Below are positions 18,233-27,610 of a stretch of DNA of 64,000 nt, piece by piece. Numbering within the stretch: the first letter of the stretch is position 1; the number at the start of each line of letters is the position of its first letter. Origin of the DNA: Pseudanabaena frigida (lineage in GTDB: Bacteria > Cyanobacteriota > Cyanobacteriia > Pseudanabaenales > Pseudanabaenaceae). A model generated the notes under the pieces. The model was given only the letters and a program-made list of their open reading frames with translations, searched no databases and was not told the DNA's origin. A program made the position numbers and the translations under genes. The stretch spans positions 29,725 to 93,724 of the forward strand of contig QBML01000018.1 of NCBI GenBank assembly GCA_003242085.1. Direction: 5' to 3'.

Positions 18233-19552
18233 GTTTGCGTATGCATTAGCAAATAAACTCATTTGCTCTATCTTGTTTTCAATAGAACTTACACAATTAT
18301 CTTTTTCAACCTTAGTTTTTAATTCAATGCTATTGAGTAATGCAATCAGACTTCTCCCTACAGCAAAAGCTAAGTTTACAGGGACTGCATTCCCAATCTG
18401 CTTATATTGGCTCGATATTGGACCAGAAAAATTCCAATCATCAGGGAATGTTTGAATACGGGCATACTCCCTCACCGTGAGAGGTCTACTTTCTTCAGGG
18501 TGACATCTTTCGGTTTGTTTTTGAGCGGGGCTACAAGTTAATGTTAGGCTTGGTTCATCCCATGCTAGTCTACGAGTCATTCCTGTCTTTCCTCCACCAA
18601 GAAAATAACTTCCTTGCATATATTCACGCTGTAAATCATCTGGCAAATTGCGCCAATAGCCGCCTTGAGGAACAAGCTTTAAGATTTCCGCTTTTCTTTT
18701 GGGATATTTCTGTCCAATAGACTCAGGTACATCATTTGGATAAAGTTCACCACCTTTGAGAGCATCTTTCAAGACATAAACTCGCTTGTAGGGTGAAGGC
18801 CATTGAAATTTTGCGTACTTCAATAAGTCATTACGAATACCAACCAGCATTAATCGCTCGCGCTTTTGCGGCACTTTATAGAAAATCGCTTTTAATACTC
18901 TCGGCTCAATTAACGTATATCCCAAACCAGAAATAACCGATTTAATTACTTCAATAGTCCTGCCATTGTCATGTTCGAGTAATCCTCTAACATTCTCCCC
19001 AAGAAAAACTTTTGGTTGAGATTCTTTAATTACACGGGCAAACTCAAAAAACAATGTTCCGCGCGTATCCTCAAACCCTAATTGATTGCCAGCATAAGAA
19101 AAAGCCTGACAAGGAAACCCGCCAGAAATAAAGTCAATCCCTTTAAAGGTCGTAAAATCTACATTCTGAATATCTCCTTCAATTACGTTCCACTCTGGTC
19201 TATTTTCTCTAAGTGTATTGCAAGCGTGCTTATCAAACTCATTTAGTGCAACAGCCTCAAATCCAGCCTTTTCAAGACCGATCGCTAATCCACCAGCACC
19301 AGCAAAAAGCTCAATAGATGAGAATTTTCTGACAGGTTTGATCTGGATTTCAGAATCCCAGTTAGAATTCAACATATCCCGAATTTCTTTAAACTCGGTT
19401 AATTGATCGATTCTGTATTGTTTTTTGCCCGAAATGCATGTAAAAGGTTTTATTTTGCCACTTTTTTCCCACTTTAATAATGTTGATTTGGAAACAGACA
19501 CAATATCCGCTAACAGTTCAGCATTGATGCTATTTTCATATATCGAAGTCAT
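18227..19552 (-). CDS. DNA (cytosine-5) methyltransferase with N-terminal MerR-like HTH (copy 1)
   Basis: SIELFAGAGGLAIGLEKAGF, GGFPCQAFSYAG (PCQ), GENVRGL (ENV), late IGNAVPV; N-terminal LADIVSVSKSTLLKWEKSGKIKPF. Confidence 0.95.
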   Translation of the reverse strand: MTSIYENSINAELLADIVSVSKSTLLKWEKSGKIKPFTCISGKKQYRIDQLTEFKEIRDMLNSNWDSEIQIKPVRKFSSIELFAGAGGLAIGLEKAGFEAVALNEFDKHACNTLRENRPEWNVIEGDIQNVDFTTFKGIDFISGGFPCQAFSYAGNQLGFEDTRGTLFFEFARVIKESQPKVFLGENVRGLLEHDNGRTIEVIKSVISGLGYTLIEPRVLKAIFYKVPQKRERLMLVGIRNDLLKYAKFQWPSPYKRVYVLKDALKGGELYPNDVPESIGQKYPKRKAEILKLVPQGGYWRNLPDDLQREYMQGSYFLGGGKTGMTRRLAWDEPSLTLTCSPAQKQTERCHPEESRPLTVREYARIQTFPDDWNFSGPISSQYKQIGNAVPVNLAFAVGRSLIALLNSIELKTKVEKDNCVSSIENKIEQMSLFANAYANL

Positions 19553-20279
19553 GAAACCCTGCATATTTACGAAATGACAATAAATAGATACTCTTTAGGA
19601 GATTGTTATCAATCTCTTTTAATTCGTTCACTACTGTATTTGACTTCTCAGAAAGTTTAACATTGGAAACAACATCTTCGATTATCCTAGGTAACGCAGT
19701 ACATAATTTCTTAAAAGCTAATTTATCATCCGTAACAATTTCATAAAATTTGTCAATCGAGACTCTACGAATTTTTTCATGTGAGACTTTATTTTTATCA
19801 ATACTCACAGTCCATTGTATATTTTGGCTATTAGAAGCGATGACTTCAACTAACATACAAGTGGCATTAGGATCTTTTATCAGTGTATCTTGCATTCGCA
19901 TGTATGTATTTTTGGAAGATGATAAATTCATAGTGTTATGCTTGTTTTTCATTTCTACATAAACCTTCTTCGATTCATTTATAACGTCATACCCCTGACT
20001 TGGCACAGTCCATCCATTACCAAGAAACTTAAAAATATTCTGATGAAAATAACCTATGTGGTTTGTGTTGCTCTTATCTAACTATCTAATGATTTCGCTC
20101 TCAAGAACATCTTCAATATCTTTTTTGTATACTTTTGAATCAAATGTCAGTTTTACTGGATCAATTAAGTTACTGTTAAATTCTGCTAGATCGATCTGAA
20201 ATCGATATTTCATTACAGTATCTTTTACATGCTGGAAAATATCATCATCACTGATAAATCCTAAATTGTATTTTTTCAT
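19536..20279 (-). pseudogene. Eco47II/Sau96I-like type II restriction endonuclease, interrupted by in-frame TAG (copy 1)
   Basis: ORFs 20279..20082 and 20006..19536 share a frame; read-through gives ..ESEIIR*LDKSNTNHIGYFHQNIFKFLGNGWTVPSQGYDVINESKKVYVEMKNKHNTMN.. over 248 codons; adjacent to C5-MTase. Confidence 0.8.
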
Positions 20280-20694
20280 TTTTCTAGTTAATTAAAATCA
20301 AATGAAACCTTAAACAACATACTAGACATAGTTTGTTATTCTAATCAAACTATAAAAGTTTTAGATAAATAATTAAGTTTTCGCTTAATCATTTTACTCT
20401 ATTTTTTCTCTTTTACATTTCATGCATATAGAGGAGGCTAAGATCGCTCTTGATGCATTATGTAAGAACTATCCATCTTTCTTGATATTCAAAGGACTAA
20501 GAACGAAATCGCATTTTTATATTAATCTTGCACTTCAGAAAGCATTATAATTAAAATGAGTATTGAAACATCTATCCACAATTAGACCTCTTGCATAAAG
20601 AGCAATACTTTTAGGAGGGGTTTAGAAAGACGATTGAGACGCATCAGATCGTAACTAATGAGATTTATCGCCCTAGCAGTAGGGAAAATGAAAA

Positions 20695-21789
20695 ATGCTA
20701 AAACTCTTCAATTCATCTAAAGATAAGACAAACAATGCGATCGCCAAAGCGGTAAAATCCTTAACTCAACATGGAATCAGTGAAACAGAACAGGAGAATT
20801 TCATTGCTTTCTTACAAAGCGAAGACAACCGCTCTCTCTACCATACAAATCCACGCCTGATTGCCGATCGGTTGAAGCTCTCAGAGCGCGATACATTAAA
20901 ACTTTTAGTAGCATCCTTAAAGGAAGGAATTGTCACTCTTAATTGGGACATCCAATGTCCAGTATGTCAGGGGGTTGATTTTGCAGCAACTCAATTATGC
21001 GATCTCAGGACATTGCATGTTTGTCCTGTGTGTTTTCACAAGCACGAGTCAGATGCCGATCGGCAAGTACGAGTTACATTTAGCATCGATGAAAGACTGC
21101 GATCGCTACCCAAAGAAGCAGACGATCCAGCATTTCGCAATCATGTTGATGCCCAGTACGGAGTAGTTTCAGGACATCGACTCTTAACCTTACAAATGTT
21201 TCGCGAGCTATTCCCCCGTGAAACCATCCCGCCAAATGAAAGCTTACTGATTCGACAAGTCACAATTTTATTCACCGATTTAGCTGGTTCAACAGCTCTC
21301 TACAGCCAACAAGGAGATTCCCAAGCCTATAGCCTAGTCAATCAACATTTTAATCTTCTCTTTGAAATTGTCGATCAACATAATGGCGCGGTAATTAAAA
21401 CGATTGGCGACGCAATTATGGCAACCTTTACTTCGCCCGATGACGGGCTAAAAGCAGCGATCGCAATGCAAGCAAGAATGCAGAGTTTCAATCAGAGTAT
21501 TCAATCTTCAGAGCATCAACTAATTCTTAAAATAGGTGTCCATGCAGGGCCTTGTATTAGTGTCAACCTCAACGATCGCAATGACTACTTTGGCACTACG
21601 GTGAATACTGCGGCAAGAGTCCAAGGTCTCAGTCAAGGCAATGACATCGTATTCACCGCATCGTTACGCAATCAAGCGCAGGCGATCGAATCTATAAAAC
21701 ACTACATTAGCGAACAGAGTTCTGTTAATTTAAAAGGCTTAAGCGAACCAATAGTAGTTTTTCGGATGAAGGCTAATCATAAAATTTGA
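20695..21789 (+). CDS. Class III adenylate/guanylate cyclase-domain protein with zinc-ribbon-like module (copy 1)
   Basis: VTILFTDLAGSTALYS..GAVIKTIGDAIMATF..; CPVCQGVDF..LHVCPVCFHKH. Confidence 0.9.
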   Translation: MLKLFNSSKDKTNNAIAKAVKSLTQHGISETEQENFIAFLQSEDNRSLYHTNPRLIADRLKLSERDTLKLLVASLKEGIVTLNWDIQCPVCQGVDFAATQLCDLRTLHVCPVCFHKHESDADRQVRVTFSIDERLRSLPKEADDPAFRNHVDAQYGVVSGHRLLTLQMFRELFPRETIPPNESLLIRQVTILFTDLAGSTALYSQQGDSQAYSLVNQHFNLLFEIVDQHNGAVIKTIGDAIMATFTSPDDGLKAAIAMQARMQSFNQSIQSSEHQLILKIGVHAGPCISVNLNDRNDYFGTTVNTAARVQGLSQGNDIVFTASLRNQAQAIESIKHYISEQSSVNLKGLSEPIVVFRMKANHKI

Positions 21790-21805
21790 GATGTCATTAG
21801 AACCA

Positions 21806-21856
21806 CAAGAGATTTTTTAAAAGTGTTGATTCGCAACACTTTTAAAAAATCTCTTG
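21806..21856. repeat. Palindrome family A member (23-bp stem); copy at 45299..45349
   Basis: caagagattttttaaaagtgttg-attcg-caacacttttaaaaaatctcttg. Confidence 0.85.
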
Positions 21857-21907
21857 CTTCGGGTTTAATCATAGATCGCTATGAGATTGCAGATGGAGTT
21901 TAAAATC

Positions 21908-22432
21908 ATGTCTAATCTAACTGAGAAGCCTAAAGCAGATTCCAAGAGCGTAAATTTAAAACGATTACTTTTATTCTCAGGACTTGGTGCTATCCCAATT
22001 GGAATTGCGGTATGTTTTATCTATGTTCCACCTAGTTGCGCTTGTCGCGATCGAGGCATAGATGCTTCTGGCGCTTACATCCGTGCTCAACAAGCATATT
22101 CCTTAGAACATAAAACTTTTACTAGTTCCTATCAATCTTTGGGTATTAAGGAGATACCTACACAAACACCTCTCTTCAATATTTCGACAGAAGTCAGTAA
22201 GGATAAAGTAGTCGTATATGGAACGCCACGAGATGTACCTACAGACTTGTTTCGATTAGGACTCACCAAAGCCGAAACTCGTAGTTTTGTGAATGCAGCT
22301 TTCTATGACAAAAAAAGCCAAACACCTATTTCTATATCTTGCGTATCTGAGAAAAGCACATTAGAGAAACCTCCAACCCCTGCTTTTAATGGAGAGAAAT
22401 TGACTTGTCCTGTTGGTTTCACAAGTAAATAA
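21908..22432 (+). CDS. Type IV pilin-like (G/H-type) secreted protein (copy 1)
   Basis: N-terminal TM segment, RAQQAYSLEHKTFTSSYQSLGI pattern common in cyanobacterial pilin-like proteins; modest support. Confidence 0.5.
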   Translation: MSNLTEKPKADSKSVNLKRLLLFSGLGAIPIGIAVCFIYVPPSCACRDRGIDASGAYIRAQQAYSLEHKTFTSSYQSLGIKEIPTQTPLFNISTEVSKDKVVVYGTPRDVPTDLFRLGLTKAETRSFVNAAFYDKKSQTPISISCVSEKSTLEKPPTPAFNGEKLTCPVGFTSK

Positions 22433-22463
22433 CGACTTGCCGCTATTCGCGAACAAAAAAGCC

Positions 22464-22514
22464 TCAATCAACCATTGAGAGCATTTCTCTGAAATGCTCT
22501 CAATGGTTGATTGA
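22464..22514. repeat. 23-bp-stem palindrome with a family A-like right flank; copy at 45957..46007
   Basis: tcaatcaaccattgagagcattt-ctctg-aaatgctctcaatggttgattga, followed by tttgatttaagcacaaagtactgt. Confidence 0.75.
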
Positions 22515-22824
22515 TTTGATTTAAGCACAAAGTACTGTCTCTCTTTTTTGATTTCGCGATCGCTGAGAAGCATAAAAGTTAGATTCATTGTAAATTTTCC
22601 TTTCTCATACAATAAAGATTATCTAAAGAATTGATTAGAGAAAGACGATTGCAAACTTAAATAAGTTTACATATTTATAGTCAAACAGTAGTTTATAGAA
22701 ATTTTACAACTTAATGAAGTTCGAGTAATGCCCTCGTCGCAAGTGGGAGACATCACTCCATTAGCTTCATTTGATTGTAAAGCACTGTATACACTATTAG
22801 AAATGAGTGAACTAAGGTGCATGA

Positions 22825-23697
22825 ATGAAGATAGGCGTTATCAAGGAAATAGAATTTGGAGAACGTAGGGTAGCTCTAATTCCTGAAGTGGTAGGTCGTT
22901 TGGTCAAAAATGGTTTAGAAGTTTTGATCGAAAGTCATGCTGGTGAATCATCTTTTTTTGCGAATGATACTTATGAAGAAGTCGGAGCCAAGATTATTAC
23001 AGATAAAAGTATTCTGATTAATGAGTCGGACATTTTATTAAAAGTGGGCGCACCTCGCGAAGAAGAGGTAAATATGTTCAAACAAGGGCAAATTACCATC
23101 GGATTTCTCAATCCTCTAGGTAGACCCGAACTGATTCGCCGCCTCGCGCATCAAGGTGTGACAGCGATGAGCATGGAAATGATCCCACGCAGCAGTCGGG
23201 CGCAGAGTATGGACGCACTATCTTCGCAAGCTTCGATCGCTGGTTACAAAGCAGTTCTCATTGCCGCAGCAGCATTACCCAAATATCTCCCGATGCTGAC
23301 GACAGCAGCAGGCACAATCCCACCCGCAAAGGTGGTGGTGTTGGGCGCAGGTGTGGCAGGGCTTCAGGCGATCGCTACAGCTCGTCGTCTCGGCGCACAG
23401 GTTGAAGCTTACGATATCCGTCCCGCAGTGCGGGAAGAAGTCCAGAGTCTCGGTGCAAAATTTATTGACGTGTTTTTAGAAGAAGATACTACTGTTCATG
23501 CCTCGGCGACGAAGAGCATTCGCAGATGTAACTTTGCTAGTTTTCTCATTATTAAAAAAGTTGTCTTGAGTGAAAGTACGGAACTTTGGATATTCAGGTG
23601 CTTCAGGGGCAGGAATATTCAAAGCATTCAGTACCATAACCATGCTAGCTACCCCGCAAAAAGCTTGATTTTGCTGCGTGATAAAGTGAATACTTAA
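22825..23697 (+). pseudogene. pntA: pntA1 truncated after codon 223 and fused to 67 unrelated codons at the duplication joint
   Basis: Codons 1-223 identical to intact pntA at 46318; after FLEEDTT the frame continues VHASATKSIRRC.. to a stop at 23697. Confidence 0.95.
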
Positions 23698-23865
23698 AGG
23701 GAAGTAATCAGTTCTATTCTCACTGTTAATTAATAACTTTTCCTCATCCACAGAGTTAAATGGAATTAAATTTGAGGGGAGTTCGAGGGTTTGGGCAAGT
23801 GAACTAGAACCTGTAATCGACAAGCTCAGAATCAAAGCTTGGATAGTAATTGCAAAAAGTTTCAT
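23476..23865 (-). pseudogene. Phytochelatin synthase-like 5' fragment truncated by the joint (copy 2)
   Basis: Same PCS N-terminus as copy 1; after ANALRRRGMN (23494) it reads into antisense pntA and stops at 23476. Confidence 0.85.
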
Positions 23866-24219
23866 ACACTTTATTTTGAACAATTAATCATTTGGTGAAA
23901 AGTGAAAAGCTCGGCTACTGGTTTGAGGAAATCTTGCCAAGATTATATAGCTATAGACATTTCAAAACCCAAGAGAGAGTTGCGGCGGTTCACGCCGCAA
24001 CTCTCTCTTGGGTTTGGGGTTTGTTTGTCCTTAATAATTGGCTACCGCTATAAGTAGCTCAGCATAAATAAACTTAGAAGTGTATGTCGCCCACATAGAG
24101 GGCAACATACACTTGAGTCACTTAAATATGTTACATAAAATACAAAAAACTGGCAGATAAAGAAATATTGATTATGATTAGAACAATGCCAAATAAAACA
24201 TAATCGAAAAGAGACATCA

Positions 24220-25290
24220 ATGGTTTCTACCAACAGCAAGATAGGTATTATCGGCGCAGGGACATCGGGGGCTTATCTTGCCAGTCTACTCATTCAAGAA
24301 GGATTTCAGGTTACTTTGTTTGAGAAAGCCCCAGTAGTCCGTACCGATGGATGTGGCATTCTGATCGTCCAATCGGGAATGAAAGCACTGCATGAGGGCA
24401 ACCCCAAAATTACTCAAAAAATTATTGAAGCTGGTAATCCTGTTAAATTATTTGAGTTCCGTAATCTTAAGGGGGGATTCATCAATTCAGAAGCCGTTAC
24501 CTATGCTGAAGACGAACTACCAGGAATGCTCGTTCACCGCAAGGCTATTTTAGAAGCAATTCTCGATACTTTACCCCCCGATCGGATTCAGTTTAATGCT
24601 CAATTGTCAGCCATCTCTCAAACCGATCGTAGCGCGATCGCCCATTTTAAAGATGGCAGTCAATGGGAAGGAGATTTAATTATTGGTGCAGATGGGATTC
24701 TGTCTAAGGTGCGTCAGTCCGTCGTTCCCAATGTTGAGCTTAACTATCTAGGCGATCTCGTTTGGCGCGGAATTGTTGAAGATCGTAGCTTCTGTCCCGA
24801 AGGCAACTTCTTTGTTTATGTCCGTGGTCGCGGCATTTATGCGAACTTCTTTCATATTGACGATACTCACACCCATTGGGGATTCTTTATCGAAACTGAA
24901 CAAACGGATGCTGAGAAGGGAATACTCCAGCCGACTAATACAACTATTCCTGCTCAAGAATTAGCGAAACTTCCTGAAGATGCCCGAAAGGTAATTGAAT
25001 CAACACCTTCAGAAACTATGATTTGTCGTTATTCCTACGATATCGATCCCTTACCAAAGTTATATGATGGTCGCGTGCTTTTAATTGGTGATGCGGCTCA
25101 TGCAAAGAGTTCTACTCGTGCTAGAGGAATGACTTCAGGATGGGAAGATGGCTTGTTGCTAACGCAGTATCTCAAATCCAGTGCCAGTATTACCGAGGCT
25201 CTTGAGAATTACCAGACCGAGAGATTACCGATTGTCCATGAATATCAACGCACCAGTCGCGAAGTAAGTCGAAAAATTGGTCGTCGTTAA
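24220..25290 (+). CDS. FAD-dependent monooxygenase (copy 2)
   Basis: Identical to 727..1797. Confidence 0.85.
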   Translation: MVSTNSKIGIIGAGTSGAYLASLLIQEGFQVTLFEKAPVVRTDGCGILIVQSGMKALHEGNPKITQKIIEAGNPVKLFEFRNLKGGFINSEAVTYAEDELPGMLVHRKAILEAILDTLPPDRIQFNAQLSAISQTDRSAIAHFKDGSQWEGDLIIGADGILSKVRQSVVPNVELNYLGDLVWRGIVEDRSFCPEGNFFVYVRGRGIYANFFHIDDTHTHWGFFIETEQTDAEKGILQPTNTTIPAQELAKLPEDARKVIESTPSETMICRYSYDIDPLPKLYDGRVLLIGDAAHAKSSTRARGMTSGWEDGLLLTQYLKSSASITEALENYQTERLPIVHEYQRTSREVSRKIGRR

Positions 25291-25372
25291 CAGATAGATA
25301 GAGAATGCGCCCCTTCGGGGCGCATTCTCTCAAACCATAAAGGCAAAGTTGCTTAGGAAAAAGACAAATTAA

Positions 25373-25840
25373 ATGATTACAACCTCTGAAATTGCTCCAG
25401 ATTTAGAACAAGTTCCTGAAATATTTACTCGTCATATTGGCACTTGGAAGGGCGAGTATATTAAAACTGATAAGCAGGGACATTTTTCGCGTAGCTTTGT
25501 CGGCAGCTTTACGATCGCGATCGCAGGTAATCAGTATCAACAGGTGAACAAGTATGAATACGTCGATGGTTCGCGCCTTCAGCTTGATTTTGAAGGATAC
25601 TTTGAGGATCGGATTTTGAAAATGCGATCGAGTAGTTACTCTGACTTTGAGGCGATCGCATGGGATGCAGGTAAAGACTTAGTTTGCTTTCGGGCAAATA
25701 AGACTCAAGATGGTGCGCTCATTACGTTTATAGAAACAATGACTCTACTAAGCGAAAATCATCGCGTTCGTAGCACCCAAGCCTTTAAGGATGGTGTTTT
25801 TGATGGGATTTCCTTTATTGAGGAAATGCGGATTGCTTAA
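25373..25840 (+). CDS. DUF3598-like protein (copy 2)
   Basis: Identical to 1880..2347. Confidence 0.5.
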   Translation: MITTSEIAPDLEQVPEIFTRHIGTWKGEYIKTDKQGHFSRSFVGSFTIAIAGNQYQQVNKYEYVDGSRLQLDFEGYFEDRILKMRSSSYSDFEAIAWDAGKDLVCFRANKTQDGALITFIETMTLLSENHRVRSTQAFKDGVFDGISFIEEMRIA

Positions 25841-25858
25841 CTAGAACCAACAGCAATT

Positions 25859-27577
25859 TTGAAAAGTGTTGCAAAGCAACACTTTTCAAAATTGCTGTTG
25901 GTTCAGCGATCAAAGATTGCTGGCATAATAGCGATATTGCGATCTATTGCCGAAACCTTGAATCAATCCTATTTTCAGTCTGAATATTTACTATTTGACC
26001 CCACTACACCAGACCATGATGCAGTAAATATTGTCTTTGCTTTCCCAAATACTTACACCGTAGGAATTACCAGCTTAGGCTATCAAGGAGTGTGGGCAAA
26101 CCTAGCCACCCGATCGCAAGTTAACGTTAGTCGTTGGTTTACCGATGCCCATGAGGATTTACCACGTCAGATTGAGATATTAGGATTCTCCTTTTCATGG
26201 GAACTTGATTACGTAAATATTCTTGCTGCTTTAAAAAAGTTTGATATTCCTATTGATACTTGCGATCGCACCGACGAACATCCATTAGTATTTGGTGGGG
26301 GGCCAGTTCTAACCGCCAATCCTGAACCCTTCGCAGCGTGGTTTGATATTGTTCTACTCGGTGATGGCGAAGAATTAATTGGGAACTTCCTCAAAGCTTA
26401 TCAAGAAGTACGTCATGCTAGTCGTGAGGTCAAATTACGTCATTTAGCAAAACTAGATGGAATTTATATTCCCCAGTTCTATGCAGTTACCTACGAATCC
26501 GATGAAGGCGCGATCGCCTCAATTCAACCCATTGATTCCGATATTCCCGCAATTATCCATAAGCAAACCTACAAGGGCAATACGCTATCAGCTTCCACAG
26601 TTGTGACCGAAAAAGCAGCATGGGAAAGCATCTTTATGGTGGAAGTGGTGCGGAGTTGTCCAGAGATGTGCCGCTTCTGCTTAGCGAGTTACTTAACACT
26701 TCCCTTTCGGACTGCTAGTTTGGAGACGAGTCTGATGCCTGCGATCGCGAAAGGACTAACTGTAACTAAGCGCTTAGGTTTACTCGGCGCATCAATTACC
26801 CAACATCCTGAATTTGATACTTTACTGGATCATCTCGCACAGCGGCAGTTTGATGATGTGCGCCTCAGTCTTGCGTCGGTGCGTACCAACACACTGACAG
26901 AGAAATTAGCAAGAATTCTCTCTACCCGTGATAGTCGGTCTGTTACTATTGCGATCGAAAGCGGTTCTGAACGCTTGCGCGAAATTATTAATAAGAAATT
27001 GCATAATGATGAAATCAAGCAAGCGGCGATCAACGCTCAGGTAGGTGGTTTGAAATCATTAAAACTCTATGGCATGGCAGGTGTACCCATGGAAAATGAT
27101 GACGATATCGAGCAAACCATCGAAATGCTAATTTCCCTACGTAAAATTGCGCCAAAATTAAAAATCACCTTTGGTTGCAGTACCTTCGTTCCGAAATCCC
27201 ATACACCTTGGCAATGGCAAGGTGTCAGTACAACCGCTGAGAAGAAAATGCAATATTTCCGTAAAAAGCTATTACCAAAAGGGATAGATTTTCGTCCTGA
27301 GAGTTACAAAGATTCACTTGTGCAAGCGCTCATTTCTAGAGGCGATCGCCGTTTGACTAAGTTATTGATTCTGGCTTGCAGCTACAGCGATGGCGATGTC
27401 CCCAGCGATGGTTCCTACAAACGTGCCTTTAAGGAATTACGCGGACAGTTGCCACCATTAGCTTGGTATGTGCATGAAGATTGGAATGTTAATCAAGTTC
27501 TACCTTGGCAACACCTTCGCAGTGCTTTACCTGTAGAGACATTGATCAAACATCGCGAAACTTCTTTCGCCCATTAA
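25859..27577 (+). CDS. Radical SAM protein (copy 2)
   Basis: Identical to 2366..4084. Confidence 0.8.
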   Translation: MKSVAKQHFSKLLLVQRSKIAGIIAILRSIAETLNQSYFQSEYLLFDPTTPDHDAVNIVFAFPNTYTVGITSLGYQGVWANLATRSQVNVSRWFTDAHEDLPRQIEILGFSFSWELDYVNILAALKKFDIPIDTCDRTDEHPLVFGGGPVLTANPEPFAAWFDIVLLGDGEELIGNFLKAYQEVRHASREVKLRHLAKLDGIYIPQFYAVTYESDEGAIASIQPIDSDIPAIIHKQTYKGNTLSASTVVTEKAAWESIFMVEVVRSCPEMCRFCLASYLTLPFRTASLETSLMPAIAKGLTVTKRLGLLGASITQHPEFDTLLDHLAQRQFDDVRLSLASVRTNTLTEKLARILSTRDSRSVTIAIESGSERLREIINKKLHNDEIKQAAINAQVGGLKSLKLYGMAGVPMENDDDIEQTIEMLISLRKIAPKLKITFGCSTFVPKSHTPWQWQGVSTTAEKKMQYFRKKLLPKGIDFRPESYKDSLVQALISRGDRRLTKLLILACSYSDGDVPSDGSYKRAFKELRGQLPPLAWYVHEDWNVNQVLPWQHLRSALPVETLIKHRETSFAH

Positions 27578-27610
27578 AACCAGAGGCGGCACTTAGTGCT
27601 GCCTCTATTA

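Larger units (their letters stand above)
1..23493 (+). repeat. Tandem direct duplication, copy 1 (23,493 bp)
   Basis: Every ORF in 1..23493 recurs at +23493 with identical translation; spot-checked nucleotide lines are identical; window base 1 (gttcatgcctcggcgacgaag) recurs at 23494. Confidence 0.98.

Noticed and set aside
20575-20640. attagacctcttgcataaagagcaatac.. as a possible IS end
   Set aside because: Resembles some cyanobacterial IS5/IS4-type ends, but no matching inverted end or transposase remnant was found nearby.
23476-23510. IS-mediated origin for the duplication joint
   Set aside because: No transposase, terminal inverted repeat or target-site duplication seen; only 1 bp shared at the breakpoint.
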